Assembly: GCA_021783435.1 (NCBI GenBank)
Contig: JAJXUC010000001.1
Location: 32,597-96,596, forward strand
DNA length: 64,000 bases
Origin: Pseudomonadota bacterium
GTDB lineage: Bacteria > Pseudomonadota > Gammaproteobacteria > Burkholderiales > Burkholderiaceae
Direction of reading: 5' to 3'
Shown here: in pieces, positions 33,601-39,968 of the stretch
How positions within the stretch are numbered: position 1 is the first letter of the stretch
Layout: the number at the start of each line of letters is the position of its first letter
The notes under the pieces: model-generated
Database searches by the model: none
Seen by the model: only the letters and a program-made list of their open reading frames with translations
Told to the model about the DNA's origin: nothing
Made by a program: the position numbers and the translations under genes

Positions 33601-34101
33601 ATTGCCCTGCATGCCTTGCTGCAATCCGCCAGCGCCACGGTCCGGCCCGAAGCCGTGATCGAGGGCTTGGATGCGTCAGGCGTTGCCCTGCAACTCGGGC
33701 TCGACGCTGGCGAGGCACAGGCCGCGATGCACGCAGCCCTGCGCATCCTGCGCTCGCCACAGGCCAGCATGTATTTTGATGCGGCGCGCATCCGCTGGGC
33801 ACGCAACGAGGTGGAGGTTGCGTGGAATGCGCAGGCCGCAGACGAGCCGTGCTGGGGGCGGATCGACCGCCTGGTCGAACTCGATGATGCCGTCTGGGTG
33901 CTGGACTACAAGCTCGCTGCCAGCACGTTGCAAACCGAGCACTACGCTCCAATCCTCGCCCGCTATGCCCAGGCCTGTGCCGGCCTGCGCCCCGGCAAGC
34001 GGGTGCGCGTGGCCCTGATTGCGGGCGACGGCTCGGTGCTGGAATGGCCGGTGCCTGAGGCCGTCAACCCGCCGGGGCCTGAGCCGGCGCAGGGCGCATA
34101 G
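30646..34101 (+). CDS. addA: AddA-type UvrD/Rep helicase-nuclease
   Basis: This 1151-residue protein is the helicase partner of AddB in resecting DNA ends for recombination. SF1 motifs in order: ACAGAGKTWLL (motif I), LAITFTRKAAAEM (Ia), LIDEFQDTNPVQW (II), VGDDKQSIYRFRRADP (III), STIHGAKGLEANIVIL (V) and LLYVAMTRARQQLWV (VI). The C-terminal nuclease has GRIDRLVELDDAVWVLDYKL. The ATG at 30646 overlaps the addB stop (ATGA). Its last 38 bases overlap the convergent SRPBCC gene. Confidence 0.92.
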   Translation: MSAPAYAAQLPGQDQAAPVTPETYVSLACDPAACVVVRACAGAGKTWLLVARLARCLLDGCAPQDVLAITFTRKAAAEMQQRLLELLQGWSQLDDEALAAELAHRGLPHADAVMLQRARALYPTVLAGGTQATVSTFHGWFAQLLRAAPLRFGIPLHFELIENDKPWVQQAWRMLFDKLQAEPELRADYRALVARTGRSTAAQLMELVVQRRGEFMLAAQAGTLARGLDAAEPESWPAWRTRNMIELRLWAQAWGACGGAHAREALLHLQAALDASDPQAVGALLRKVMLTAQGEPRSARNLATKAVQLEMLRLGLQDDPVGRWDTLASDYLSVVQAHNALDIETIHAWALRLGAQLLGCYEQLKAEGGLLDFSDLELHARTLLADADVSAWVQTRLDRRYRQVLIDEFQDTNPVQWQALQAWLSAYAGDAQRPSVFIVGDDKQSIYRFRRADPQVFEAAASFLRQGFGAMLLSAQHTRRLSLAVTDWVNAVFAQAPAMAFIAHTTESRVRGLTALLPALATDADVATMATTAARIVETTLRVRDTLTEPDVDAEIGKVEHDAQRVAALLRELMQRPCVEDADGCLRPARPGDVLLLLRKRKDRMDLYLRALLAAGIPAAAGDSEASLLDTIEARDLLALLGVLVSPGANLDLAQVLKSPIGGLADDDLLTLARCARETRQSWWQAAQTLAARDATHPALRRFMTLAEGWVALLDKLPPHDLLDRIVAEGQLHQRYAQSVPETMRAQSLAQIDAFVHLALDMGGGRFLTPYAFVRQLKRGLARAPLPELHAGESLQAHAEQPQLREGVVRLSTIHGAKGLEANIVILADADSRPAASGPSVLLDWPAGQTHPLHFSLQLASRRLHPAQQQLAQAESEAAEREDWNLLYVAMTRARQQLWVTSLPMRGQAPWSQRLAAPASMASASLADALSSLQQGAVADSIETRAPAALPATPIEIPWLWRTQTKPAQSPVQGPQADTRATRIGIALHALLQSASATVRPEAVIEGLDASGVALQLGLDAGEAQAAMHAALRILRSPQASMYFDAARIRWARNEVEVAWNAQAADEPCWGRIDRLVELDDAVWVLDYKLAASTLQTEHYAPILARYAQACAGLRPGKRVRVALIAGDGSVLEWPVPEAVNPPGPEPAQGA

Positions 34102-34909
34102 AGGTCGTGGTGGCGGAAGCGCCGGCCTTGCTGGCATCCGCTGCGCCCAGCAGCGCGCACATGCGCGCGCGCAGTGCCGTCATCTGCTGTTGCAGCTGCT
34201 TGCGCATGAACCATGGCCCCAACAACGGCGGCAGCCAGATGCGCGGGTGCAGTTGCGCGGCGTAATGCACCGCGCTGCCGCCGGTCTGCGCCCGGACCTC
34301 GGCGCGGCCCTGCGAATCCAGATTGCCGTGCGTCGTGAACCATGTCGCGATATGTCCGCGCAAGGTGATCTCCAGCGTGCTGTGCAGCGTCACCCGAAAG
34401 GGCATGATGCCGCCGCGTCCCGCCTGCAGCACCTGCAGGCTGTCGCCATCGGTCGCGAGCACTTCACTGCGTTCCATGCCCGGCATGTAGCTGGCCATTG
34501 CGTTGTAGTCGGTCATCGCTTCCCAGGCGATCGGCACCGGCACGGGCGCAAAAAAACGCACGTCCATCTCGAAGTATCTGGGCCGTGCAGCCGGCTCGAG
34601 CCGCAGTTGCAAGGGATACCGTCGAAGAATGGCGCGGCAACGCGCGATGGCAGTGGAAGCGGTTGTCGAGGCGGTCGTCGAGGCGCGACCGGGGTCTGAC
34701 GCGGGTGCCTGAAGCCGCATAGGTCCGTCGTCGCTTTGGGGCAGCGCCCGCGGCCCGGCGGGGTTGGAAGCGGAAGGCATTGCGGGCGGCGTTGCCGCAT
34801 CAGCCGGCAAGCAGGTCGATGCAAGGCAGCAAAGAACAGCGGCCAAGGTCCTTGGCAAGCGCGGTGGTGCCGCATCAGGCCGACGGTGAAGGCATTGCAT
34901 CCGCCACAT
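34064..34909 (-). CDS. Secreted SRPBCC-domain protein of unknown function
   Basis: This roughly 281-residue protein starts with a basic stretch and a hydrophobic segment (RTLAAVLCCLASTCLPADA) that looks like a signal peptide, possibly lipoprotein-like because of Cys. A Ser/Thr/Ala-rich linker follows. The C-terminal region (MDVRFFAPVPVPIAWEAMTD, YMPGMERSEVL, then FRVTLHSTLEI and WLPPLLGPWFMRKQLQQQM) fits the SRPBCC/polyketide-cyclase ligand-binding fold. The ATG at 34909 has AAAGG upstream; ATG 34900 is also possible. The open frame continues upstream through the SRP RNA gene, which cannot be coding. No partner is evident. Confidence 0.72.
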   Translation of the reverse strand: MWRMQCLHRRPDAAPPRLPRTLAAVLCCLASTCLPADAATPPAMPSASNPAGPRALPQSDDGPMRLQAPASDPGRASTTASTTASTAIARCRAILRRYPLQLRLEPAARPRYFEMDVRFFAPVPVPIAWEAMTDYNAMASYMPGMERSEVLATDGDSLQVLQAGRGGIMPFRVTLHSTLEITLRGHIATWFTTHGNLDSQGRAEVRAQTGGSAVHYAAQLHPRIWLPPLLGPWFMRKQLQQQMTALRARMCALLGAADASKAGASATTTSMRPAPAQAPAG

Positions 34910-34994
34910 TGTGCGCGGCCTTTCGCACTGAGCAACACGAAGGGAGGCGACGGCACTCGGGTGCAGCGTCTTGGCCAAGGCGAAGGGGGAGGTT

Positions 34995-35090
34995 GACGAG
35001 CCGTTCCCCCGGCACTTGCAGTAAACGGCTGTGGCTGCTCCGTTCCCGGCCTGACCAGGTTCACCGCGCCGCAATGCGGGGCGGCCCGTC
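34995..35090 (-). ncRNA. ffs: Signal recognition particle RNA (4.5S, small bacterial type)
   Basis: On the minus strand GACGGGCCG (35090-35082) pairs with CGGCTCGTC (35003-34995), closing the long hairpin of SRP RNA. The conserved apical domain is present: GGTCAGGCCG, the GGAA tetraloop, then CGGAGCAGCC, matching the E. coli GTCAGG..GGAA..AGCAGCC core that binds Ffh. The size, about 96 bases, fits the bacterial short form. TACAAT at 35103-35098 lies 7 bases before the predicted 5' end and is a good -10 element. Confidence 0.93.
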
Positions 35091-35097
35091 AGGAAGC

Positions 35098-35103
35098 ATT
35101 GTA
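35098..35103 (-). promoter_or_regulatory. -10 element of ffs
   Basis: TACAAT on the minus strand ends 7 bases before the predicted first base of the SRP RNA. No good -35 box is seen at 16-18 bases. Confidence 0.6.
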
Positions 35104-35157
35104 GGCGGGCCGGTCAAGGGACTGCCCTTGTGCATGTCCGCATGGGTTTGCGCCCTC

Positions 35158-35163
35158 TACAAT
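35158..35163 (+). promoter_or_regulatory. -10 element of dnaX, close to the start codon
   Basis: TACAAT on the plus strand ends 7 bases before the dnaX ATG, so transcription from it would begin at or next to the start codon. The -35 region is weak (TGTCCG at 17-base spacing). Confidence 0.45.
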
Positions 35164-35170
35164 CCACCCC

Positions 35171-36973
35171 ATGTCCAGTACCGTGCTGGCGCGGAAATGG
35201 CGCCCTAAAACCTTCTCCACCCTGGTCGGCCAGGACCATGTGGTTCGTGCCCTGACCCATGCGCTGGAGCAACGCAGGCTGCATCACGCCTACCTCTTCA
35301 CCGGCACGCGTGGCGTGGGTAAAACCACGATCGCCCGCATTCTGGCGAAGTCGCTCAACTGCACCGGTGCAGACGGGCAGGGTGGTATCACGGCCGAGCC
35401 CTGCGGCGTCTGCCAGGCCTGCACCGAGATCGACGCCGGCCGCTTTGTCGATTACATCGAACTCGACGCCGCCTCGAACCGCGGCGTGGATGACATGACC
35501 CGGCTGCTGGAACAGGCGGTCTACAAACCCACATCGGGACGCTTCAAGGTCTACATGATCGACGAAGTGCACATGCTCTCCAACCACGCCTTCAATGCCA
35601 TGTTGAAAACGCTGGAGGAGCCGCCCGAGTCGGTGAAGTTCGTGCTGGCCACCACCGATCCGCAAAAAGTGCCGGTCACGGTGCTCAGCCGTTGCCTGCA
35701 GTTCAGCCTCAAGTCCATGCCGCCGGCAGCGATTGCCGGGCATCTGCAGCAGGTGCTGCAGGCCGAAGGCGTCACCTGCGAGCCGCAGGCTCTGCAGGCC
35801 ATCGGTCGCGCCGCGCATGGCTCGATGCGTGACGCCCTGTCGCTCACCGACCAGGCCATCGCCTACAGCGCCGGCAGCATCACCTCCGAAGCGGTACGCC
35901 AAATGCTGGGCGCGGTGGACGCCGGCTACCTGTTCGAACTGCTGCGCGCCCTGGCTGCCGCTGACGGTGCTGCCTTGCTGCAACTGGCTGATGGCATGGA
36001 TGCGCGCGGCTTGTCTTTCCCCGCCGCACTGGAGGAACTGGCGTCGCTGTTGCAGCGCATCGCCGTGGTGCAAGTTGTGCCGCAAGCGCTGGATGCTTCC
36101 GACCCTGATGGTGCCGCGCTGCGCGAATTGGCCGTGGCCTTGAGTCCGGAACTCGTGCAACTGGCTTACAGCATGGTGCTGCTTGGCCGGGGCGAACTGG
36201 CGTTGGCGCCGGACGAGCATGCCGGTTTTTGCATGGTGCTGCTGCGCCTGCTGGCCTTCGCGCCGGTGGGAACCCAGGGCGCCGATCCTGCCCCTGCGCA
36301 GGGCGGCCAGGGGCGCTCGGATGCATCGGTAACGCCATCGCGCCCAGCAGCGGCGGCCACGCCGGTTGCCTCGGTGGCTCATCGCCCCAAGCCTGTGCAA
36401 GCCATGGATTTCGGTGTGATTGCCGCCGTCACGTCCCCCGAGGCCCATGCCTTGGCCGACACGACCGACGCCGTTCAAGCTGTCGCCCGGACGCAGGCGC
36501 AGTCCATGCCGGTTGCAAGTTCCGCGCTGCCAGCGGCTGCGCCGCCGTCAAGCTCCGCCCCGGTGCTTGACGAAAGCTGCAGCCGGCCGTTCCCAGGCCC
36601 AGAGGCCGATTGGCCCAGCCTGGCCCGGCGCCTGGAGGTCGTCGCCCTGGCGCGCAGCCTCGCACTGCAAAGCCAGTGGATGGGGGCCGAGGGCGATTGC
36701 TGGAGCCTGCGCGTGCCCAGCGAACAATTCACGCGTGCCGGCGCGATGGACAAGCTGCAGGCCGTGTTGAGCACGACCGCGGGCCGGCCCATCAGCCTGC
36801 GCATCGAGGTGGGTCCTGTGCGCGACAGCGCCAGCTTGCGTGCCGCTGCCGCGCGGGCGCAGCGTCAGCAAGAGGCCGAATCCACCATTGCCGCGGATCC
36901 GCTGGTGCGCCAGTTGATGCAAGACCTGGGTGCACAGATCGTGCCTGGCTCGGTGCGCCCGCTCGACGCCTGA
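35171..36973 (+). CDS. dnaX: DNA polymerase III subunit gamma/tau
   Basis: This 600-residue clamp-loader ATPase begins with VLARKWRPKTFSTLVGQDHV, the canonical DnaX N-terminus, so the ATG at 35171 is firm. Walker A is GTRGVGKTT, the zinc site includes CGVCQAC, and sensor regions include LATTDPQKVPVTVLSRCLQF. After about residue 375 comes an Ala/Pro-rich linker and a tau-type C-terminal domain. No Shine-Dalgarno sequence is present, and the nearest -10-like box suggests a leaderless mRNA. It is followed by ybaB and recR as in most bacteria. Confidence 0.96.
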   Translation: MSSTVLARKWRPKTFSTLVGQDHVVRALTHALEQRRLHHAYLFTGTRGVGKTTIARILAKSLNCTGADGQGGITAEPCGVCQACTEIDAGRFVDYIELDAASNRGVDDMTRLLEQAVYKPTSGRFKVYMIDEVHMLSNHAFNAMLKTLEEPPESVKFVLATTDPQKVPVTVLSRCLQFSLKSMPPAAIAGHLQQVLQAEGVTCEPQALQAIGRAAHGSMRDALSLTDQAIAYSAGSITSEAVRQMLGAVDAGYLFELLRALAAADGAALLQLADGMDARGLSFPAALEELASLLQRIAVVQVVPQALDASDPDGAALRELAVALSPELVQLAYSMVLLGRGELALAPDEHAGFCMVLLRLLAFAPVGTQGADPAPAQGGQGRSDASVTPSRPAAAATPVASVAHRPKPVQAMDFGVIAAVTSPEAHALADTTDAVQAVARTQAQSMPVASSALPAAAPPSSSAPVLDESCSRPFPGPEADWPSLARRLEVVALARSLALQSQWMGAEGDCWSLRVPSEQFTRAGAMDKLQAVLSTTAGRPISLRIEVGPVRDSASLRAAAARAQRQQEAESTIAADPLVRQLMQDLGAQIVPGSVRPLDA

Positions 36974-37038
36974 GTTGGTCGTGACTGCTGTTCCGTCGCT
37001 CCATTCCATCACTCAAAACCCCAACGAGGACCCGACCC

Positions 37039-37368
37039 ATGTTCAACAAAGGACAACTCTCCGGCTTGATGAAACAGGCCCAGCAGATGCAGGACAACAT
37101 GAAGCGCGTGCAGGACGAGCTCGGCACCATCGAAGTCGAGGGCCAGTCCGGCGCTGGCCTGGTGAAAGTGCTCATGACCTGCAAATACAACGTGCGCCGC
37201 GTTGCCATCGATGCCAGCCTGGTGGGTGACGACCGCGACATGCTCGAGGACCTGGTGACCGCGGCCTTCAACGACGCCGTGCGCAAGGCCGAGACCACAT
37301 CCCAGGAAAAAATGGCAGCCGTCACCGCCGGCATGCCCCTTCCTCCCGGCATGAAGCTGCCATTCTGA
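37039..37368 (+). CDS. ybaB: YbaB/EbfC nucleoid-associated protein
   Basis: This 109-residue DNA-binding protein has the family pattern: an N-terminal helix ([18 protein letters not shown]), a beta sheet with [20 protein letters not shown], and a C-terminal helix ending in [14 protein letters not shown]. It lies between dnaX and recR, its conserved position. Confidence 0.96.
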   Translation: MFNKGQLSGLMKQAQQMQDNMKRVQDELGTIEVEGQSGAGLVKVLMTCKYNVRRVAIDASLVGDDRDMLEDLVTAAFNDAVRKAETTSQEKMAAVTAGMPLPPGMKLPF

Positions 37369-37447
37369 AGTCGCATGCCGCGTCAGCCCCCGGCGACCGC
37401 GCTGGTCTGTTCGTCGCGCCATCGAACCACCGCATGACGGCACCGCG

Positions 37448-38059
37448 ATGAGCCCCTCCCAACTCACCCAGGTCGCCACCCTCGACGCCTTGATCGACGC
37501 CCTGCGCAGTCTGCCCGGAATCGGCCCCAAATCGGCCGCACGCATGGCCTTTCATTTGCTGCAGCACGACCGCGACGCGGCCTCGCGCCTCGCCGACGCT
37601 TTGACCCAGGCCTTGGGCAGCGTCCGGCGTTGCAGCCGCTGCAACACCTACACCGAACAAGAGGTCTGCGCCACCTGTGCCGACTCCAGGCGCGACCGGC
37701 GCCTGCTGTGTATCGTGGAAAGCCCGGCCGACCAGGCCGCGGTGGAACAAACCCTCACCTACCGCGGGCTGTACTTCGTGCTCATGGGCCATTTGAGCCC
37801 GCTCGATGGCGTCGGCCCCAAGGACATCGGCCTGGATCTGCTGGTGCAGCGTCTGAAGAGCGGCGAGGTGGAGGAAATCATTCTCGCCACCAACTTCACC
37901 AACGAGGGCGAGGCCACCGCCCATGTGATTGCCGAAACCCTGAGGCCGCTCGACTTGCGCATCACGCGCCTGGCGCGCGGCGTGCCGGCCGGCGCCGAGC
38001 TGGAGTATGTCGACCTCGGCACCATCGCCCGCGCTCTGCTGGACCGGCGCGGCGCTTGA
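37448..38059 (+). CDS. recR: Recombination mediator protein RecR
   Basis: RecR (203 residues) helps RecO and RecF load RecA at gaps. The helix-hairpin-helix ([20 protein letters not shown]), the C4 zinc finger ([16 protein letters not shown]) and the Toprim domain ([20 protein letters not shown], then [20 protein letters not shown]) follow the family order. Last gene of dnaX-ybaB-recR. Confidence 0.97.
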   Translation: MSPSQLTQVATLDALIDALRSLPGIGPKSAARMAFHLLQHDRDAASRLADALTQALGSVRRCSRCNTYTEQEVCATCADSRRDRRLLCIVESPADQAAVEQTLTYRGLYFVLMGHLSPLDGVGPKDIGLDLLVQRLKSGEVEEIILATNFTNEGEATAHVIAETLRPLDLRITRLARGVPAGAELEYVDLGTIARALLDRRGA

Positions 38060-38179
38060 CGGCAGGGGCAGGCCTCGCCGCCGTGTCTCTTCGGTGAAGC
38101 TGCATCCCGACCGAGCGCCGGCTGCGGGTTGCCGTTAGCATCGGTTCCCGTTCTCCTTACTCCCACCGGTGTCGCTGCC

Positions 38180-39277
38180 ATGCCCATCTCCCGCCGCCAG
38201 ACTCTTCAGTGGGCCTCAAGCCTGTTGCTGGGGGTTAGCCCTCTCGCCAGCAGGGCCGCAACTGCATCCGGCGAAGCGTCCGGCACAGGCCAACTCAGCT
38301 TGTTTGCCGGACAGATTCAACTCCATGGCCATACCGACGGCCCCGTGGGCAAAGCCACCTTCTTCGATCCGCGTGGCCTGGCCGTGGATCCGCGCAACGG
38401 CGACATCATCCTCGCCGACGCCGCCAATGCCCTGATTCGCCGCATCACCCCGGCTGGCGACGTCAGCACCTTGGCGGGGGGCGCCGAAGACCGCGTCAGC
38501 AAGGACGGCCCGGCGCTACAGGCGCGTTTCGTCGGCCCTGACGCCTTGGCCGTGGCGCACGACGGCACCGTTTACATCGCCGACTCCTATGCCAACACCA
38601 TTCGCGTGCTGCGCCACGGCGAAGTGACCACACTGGCCGGGCAGGTCGGGCGCCAGGGGTATCGGGACGGGCAGGGAACGGCGGCGCAGTTCAACCATCC
38701 GGTGGGCATCGCGGTGGACCCTCGCACCGGCGATGTGTTGGTGGCCGACGCCTACAACAACACCCTGCGGCGCATCAGCCCGAAGGGGCGGGTGCGCACC
38801 ATCGGTGGGCAGCCGGGTGTGAACGATCATCGCGACGGCTTGCTCAAGCAAGCGCTGTTCAACACGCCCGTGGGCATCGCCGTGGCGCCTGACGGCACCA
38901 TCTACGTCAGCGAGTTCTTCAATCAGGATGTGCGCAAGATCAGCCCGCAGGGCCTGGTCAGCACCCTGGCAGGCAACCCGACCAAGCGCGGTGACACGGA
39001 TGGGCGGGGCGCTGCCGCGCTGTTTCGCAAACCGCAGCAACTCTGTCTCGACGAGCAGGGCAACATCATTCTGGCTGACGGCGGCAACCACAAGGTGCGC
39101 CGCGTCACGCCTGCCGGCGAGGTCACGACCCTCGCCGGCCAGGGCCAGCTCGACAAGGTGGAACTCGGCCCATTGCCGGGTGTGCTCATCACGCCTTATG
39201 GCGTGGCGCCGGGGCCGCAAGGCAGTGTGCTGGTCAGCAGCGGCGAGGCCGTGTTGCGCATCACCCAGCCAGCCTGA
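38180..39277 (+). CDS. Tat-exported NHL-repeat beta-propeller protein
   Basis: This 365-residue protein starts with MPISRRQTLQWASSLLLGVS, a twin-arginine signal with cleavage probably after ASRA. The mature part is a series of about six NHL blades, each with a PxGIAVDP-type strand, a GDVLVADAYNNTLRRISP-type strand and a VSTLAG-type ending, so a six-bladed propeller is likely. NHL propellers bind proteins or ligands or carry lyase activity; no catalytic residues could be assigned. I chose the ATG at 38180, which starts the Tat signal. It is convergent with queF and seems to be alone. Confidence 0.82.
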   Translation: MPISRRQTLQWASSLLLGVSPLASRAATASGEASGTGQLSLFAGQIQLHGHTDGPVGKATFFDPRGLAVDPRNGDIILADAANALIRRITPAGDVSTLAGGAEDRVSKDGPALQARFVGPDALAVAHDGTVYIADSYANTIRVLRHGEVTTLAGQVGRQGYRDGQGTAAQFNHPVGIAVDPRTGDVLVADAYNNTLRRISPKGRVRTIGGQPGVNDHRDGLLKQALFNTPVGIAVAPDGTIYVSEFFNQDVRKISPQGLVSTLAGNPTKRGDTDGRGAAALFRKPQQLCLDEQGNIILADGGNHKVRRVTPAGEVTTLAGQGQLDKVELGPLPGVLITPYGVAPGPQGSVLVSSGEAVLRITQPA

Positions 39278-39297
39278 GGGTACGCGCGGCCACGATC

Positions 39298-39723
39298 TCA
39301 GCCGCCGGCCACAGCAGGTTGCGCAGGTTCGAACCGGCTCAGGTCGACGCGGGGCTTGGGTTTCCAGCCGCGCTTGTGATGCTCCACCACCACATTGGTG
39401 TAGATGCCGCCGCGCACGTACCACTGGGCCGTGACGCGCAGGAAGCGCGGGGCGATGGCTTTCACCAGATCATCCAGAATGGTGTTGGTGACCTTTTCAT
39501 GGAATGCCCCCTCGTTGCGGTAGCTCCACATGTAGAGCTTGAGGCTCTTGAGCTCGACGCATCGCTTGTCGGGAATGATGTCGAGCAGGATACGGGCGAA
39601 ATCCGGCTGGCCGGTGAGCGGACACAGGCAGGTGAACTCGGGCACCTGCATGTGGATGTGATAGTCACGCCCGGCGGCCGGGTTGGGAAAAGTCTGCAGA
39701 GTCTTGCTGGGTTGGCTGCTCAT
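39298..39723 (-). CDS. queF: NADPH-dependent 7-cyano-7-deazaguanine reductase QueF (short type)
   Basis: QueF (141 residues) reduces preQ0 to preQ1 in queuosine synthesis. The catalytic motif [14 protein letters not shown] holds Cys34 and Asp41, and [19 protein letters not shown] binds substrate and NADPH. It is the unimodular, YkvM-type form. I used ATG 39723; a TTG 8 codons upstream is less likely. Confidence 0.97.
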   Translation of the reverse strand: MSSQPSKTLQTFPNPAAGRDYHIHMQVPEFTCLCPLTGQPDFARILLDIIPDKRCVELKSLKLYMWSYRNEGAFHEKVTNTILDDLVKAIAPRFLRVTAQWYVRGGIYTNVVVEHHKRGWKPKPRVDLSRFEPAQPAVAGG

Positions 39724-39907
39724 GGGTTGGAACGTGTGAGAAAGCAAGTCGGAGATCGGCCGGGCGAGGCATCGCGCATGCGCGGCTCAACGTGGCGCCA
39801 TGGCAGGCTGCAGGTCGGGTGGCGACACGGTGCAAACCCGGATTATCCGGGGCCTCGGTGCCGGCCGCTGCGCCGCCACCCGTGCGGGAAGAGCGCCGGG
39901 CGGATGC

Positions 39908-39950
39908 TATCATCTCAAAAAGGCCTCAAACGAGGCTATTTTACTTTTTA
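39908..39950 (+). promoter_or_regulatory. Probable smc leader: -10 box, hairpin and U-run
   Basis: TATCAT at 39908-39913 could be the -10 element of smc. It is followed by a GCCTC-AAAC-GAGGC hairpin (39922-39937, with a G-T closing pair) and an ATTTTACTTTTT tract, in an AT-rich patch. The same hairpin is followed by CTTTTT on the minus strand, so it could also end queF-side antisense transcription. Confidence 0.4.
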
Positions 39951-39968
39951 AATCAATAACTTAATCAC

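Noticed and set aside
34910..35074. N-terminal extension of the SRPBCC protein in the same frame
   Set aside because: It would run through the SRP RNA gene; a start at 34909 with a signal peptide is more reasonable.
35640..35700. Possible programmed frameshift in dnaX at a run of A bases (CAAAAAGTG)
   Set aside because: It is not the A-AAA-AAG heptamer and lies within the conserved ATPase core, not after domain III. No support for a gamma form made this way.
39326..39335. GGTTCGAACC resembling a tRNA T-loop
   Set aside because: It is inside the queF coding region; no acceptor stem or anticodon arm could be folded around it.
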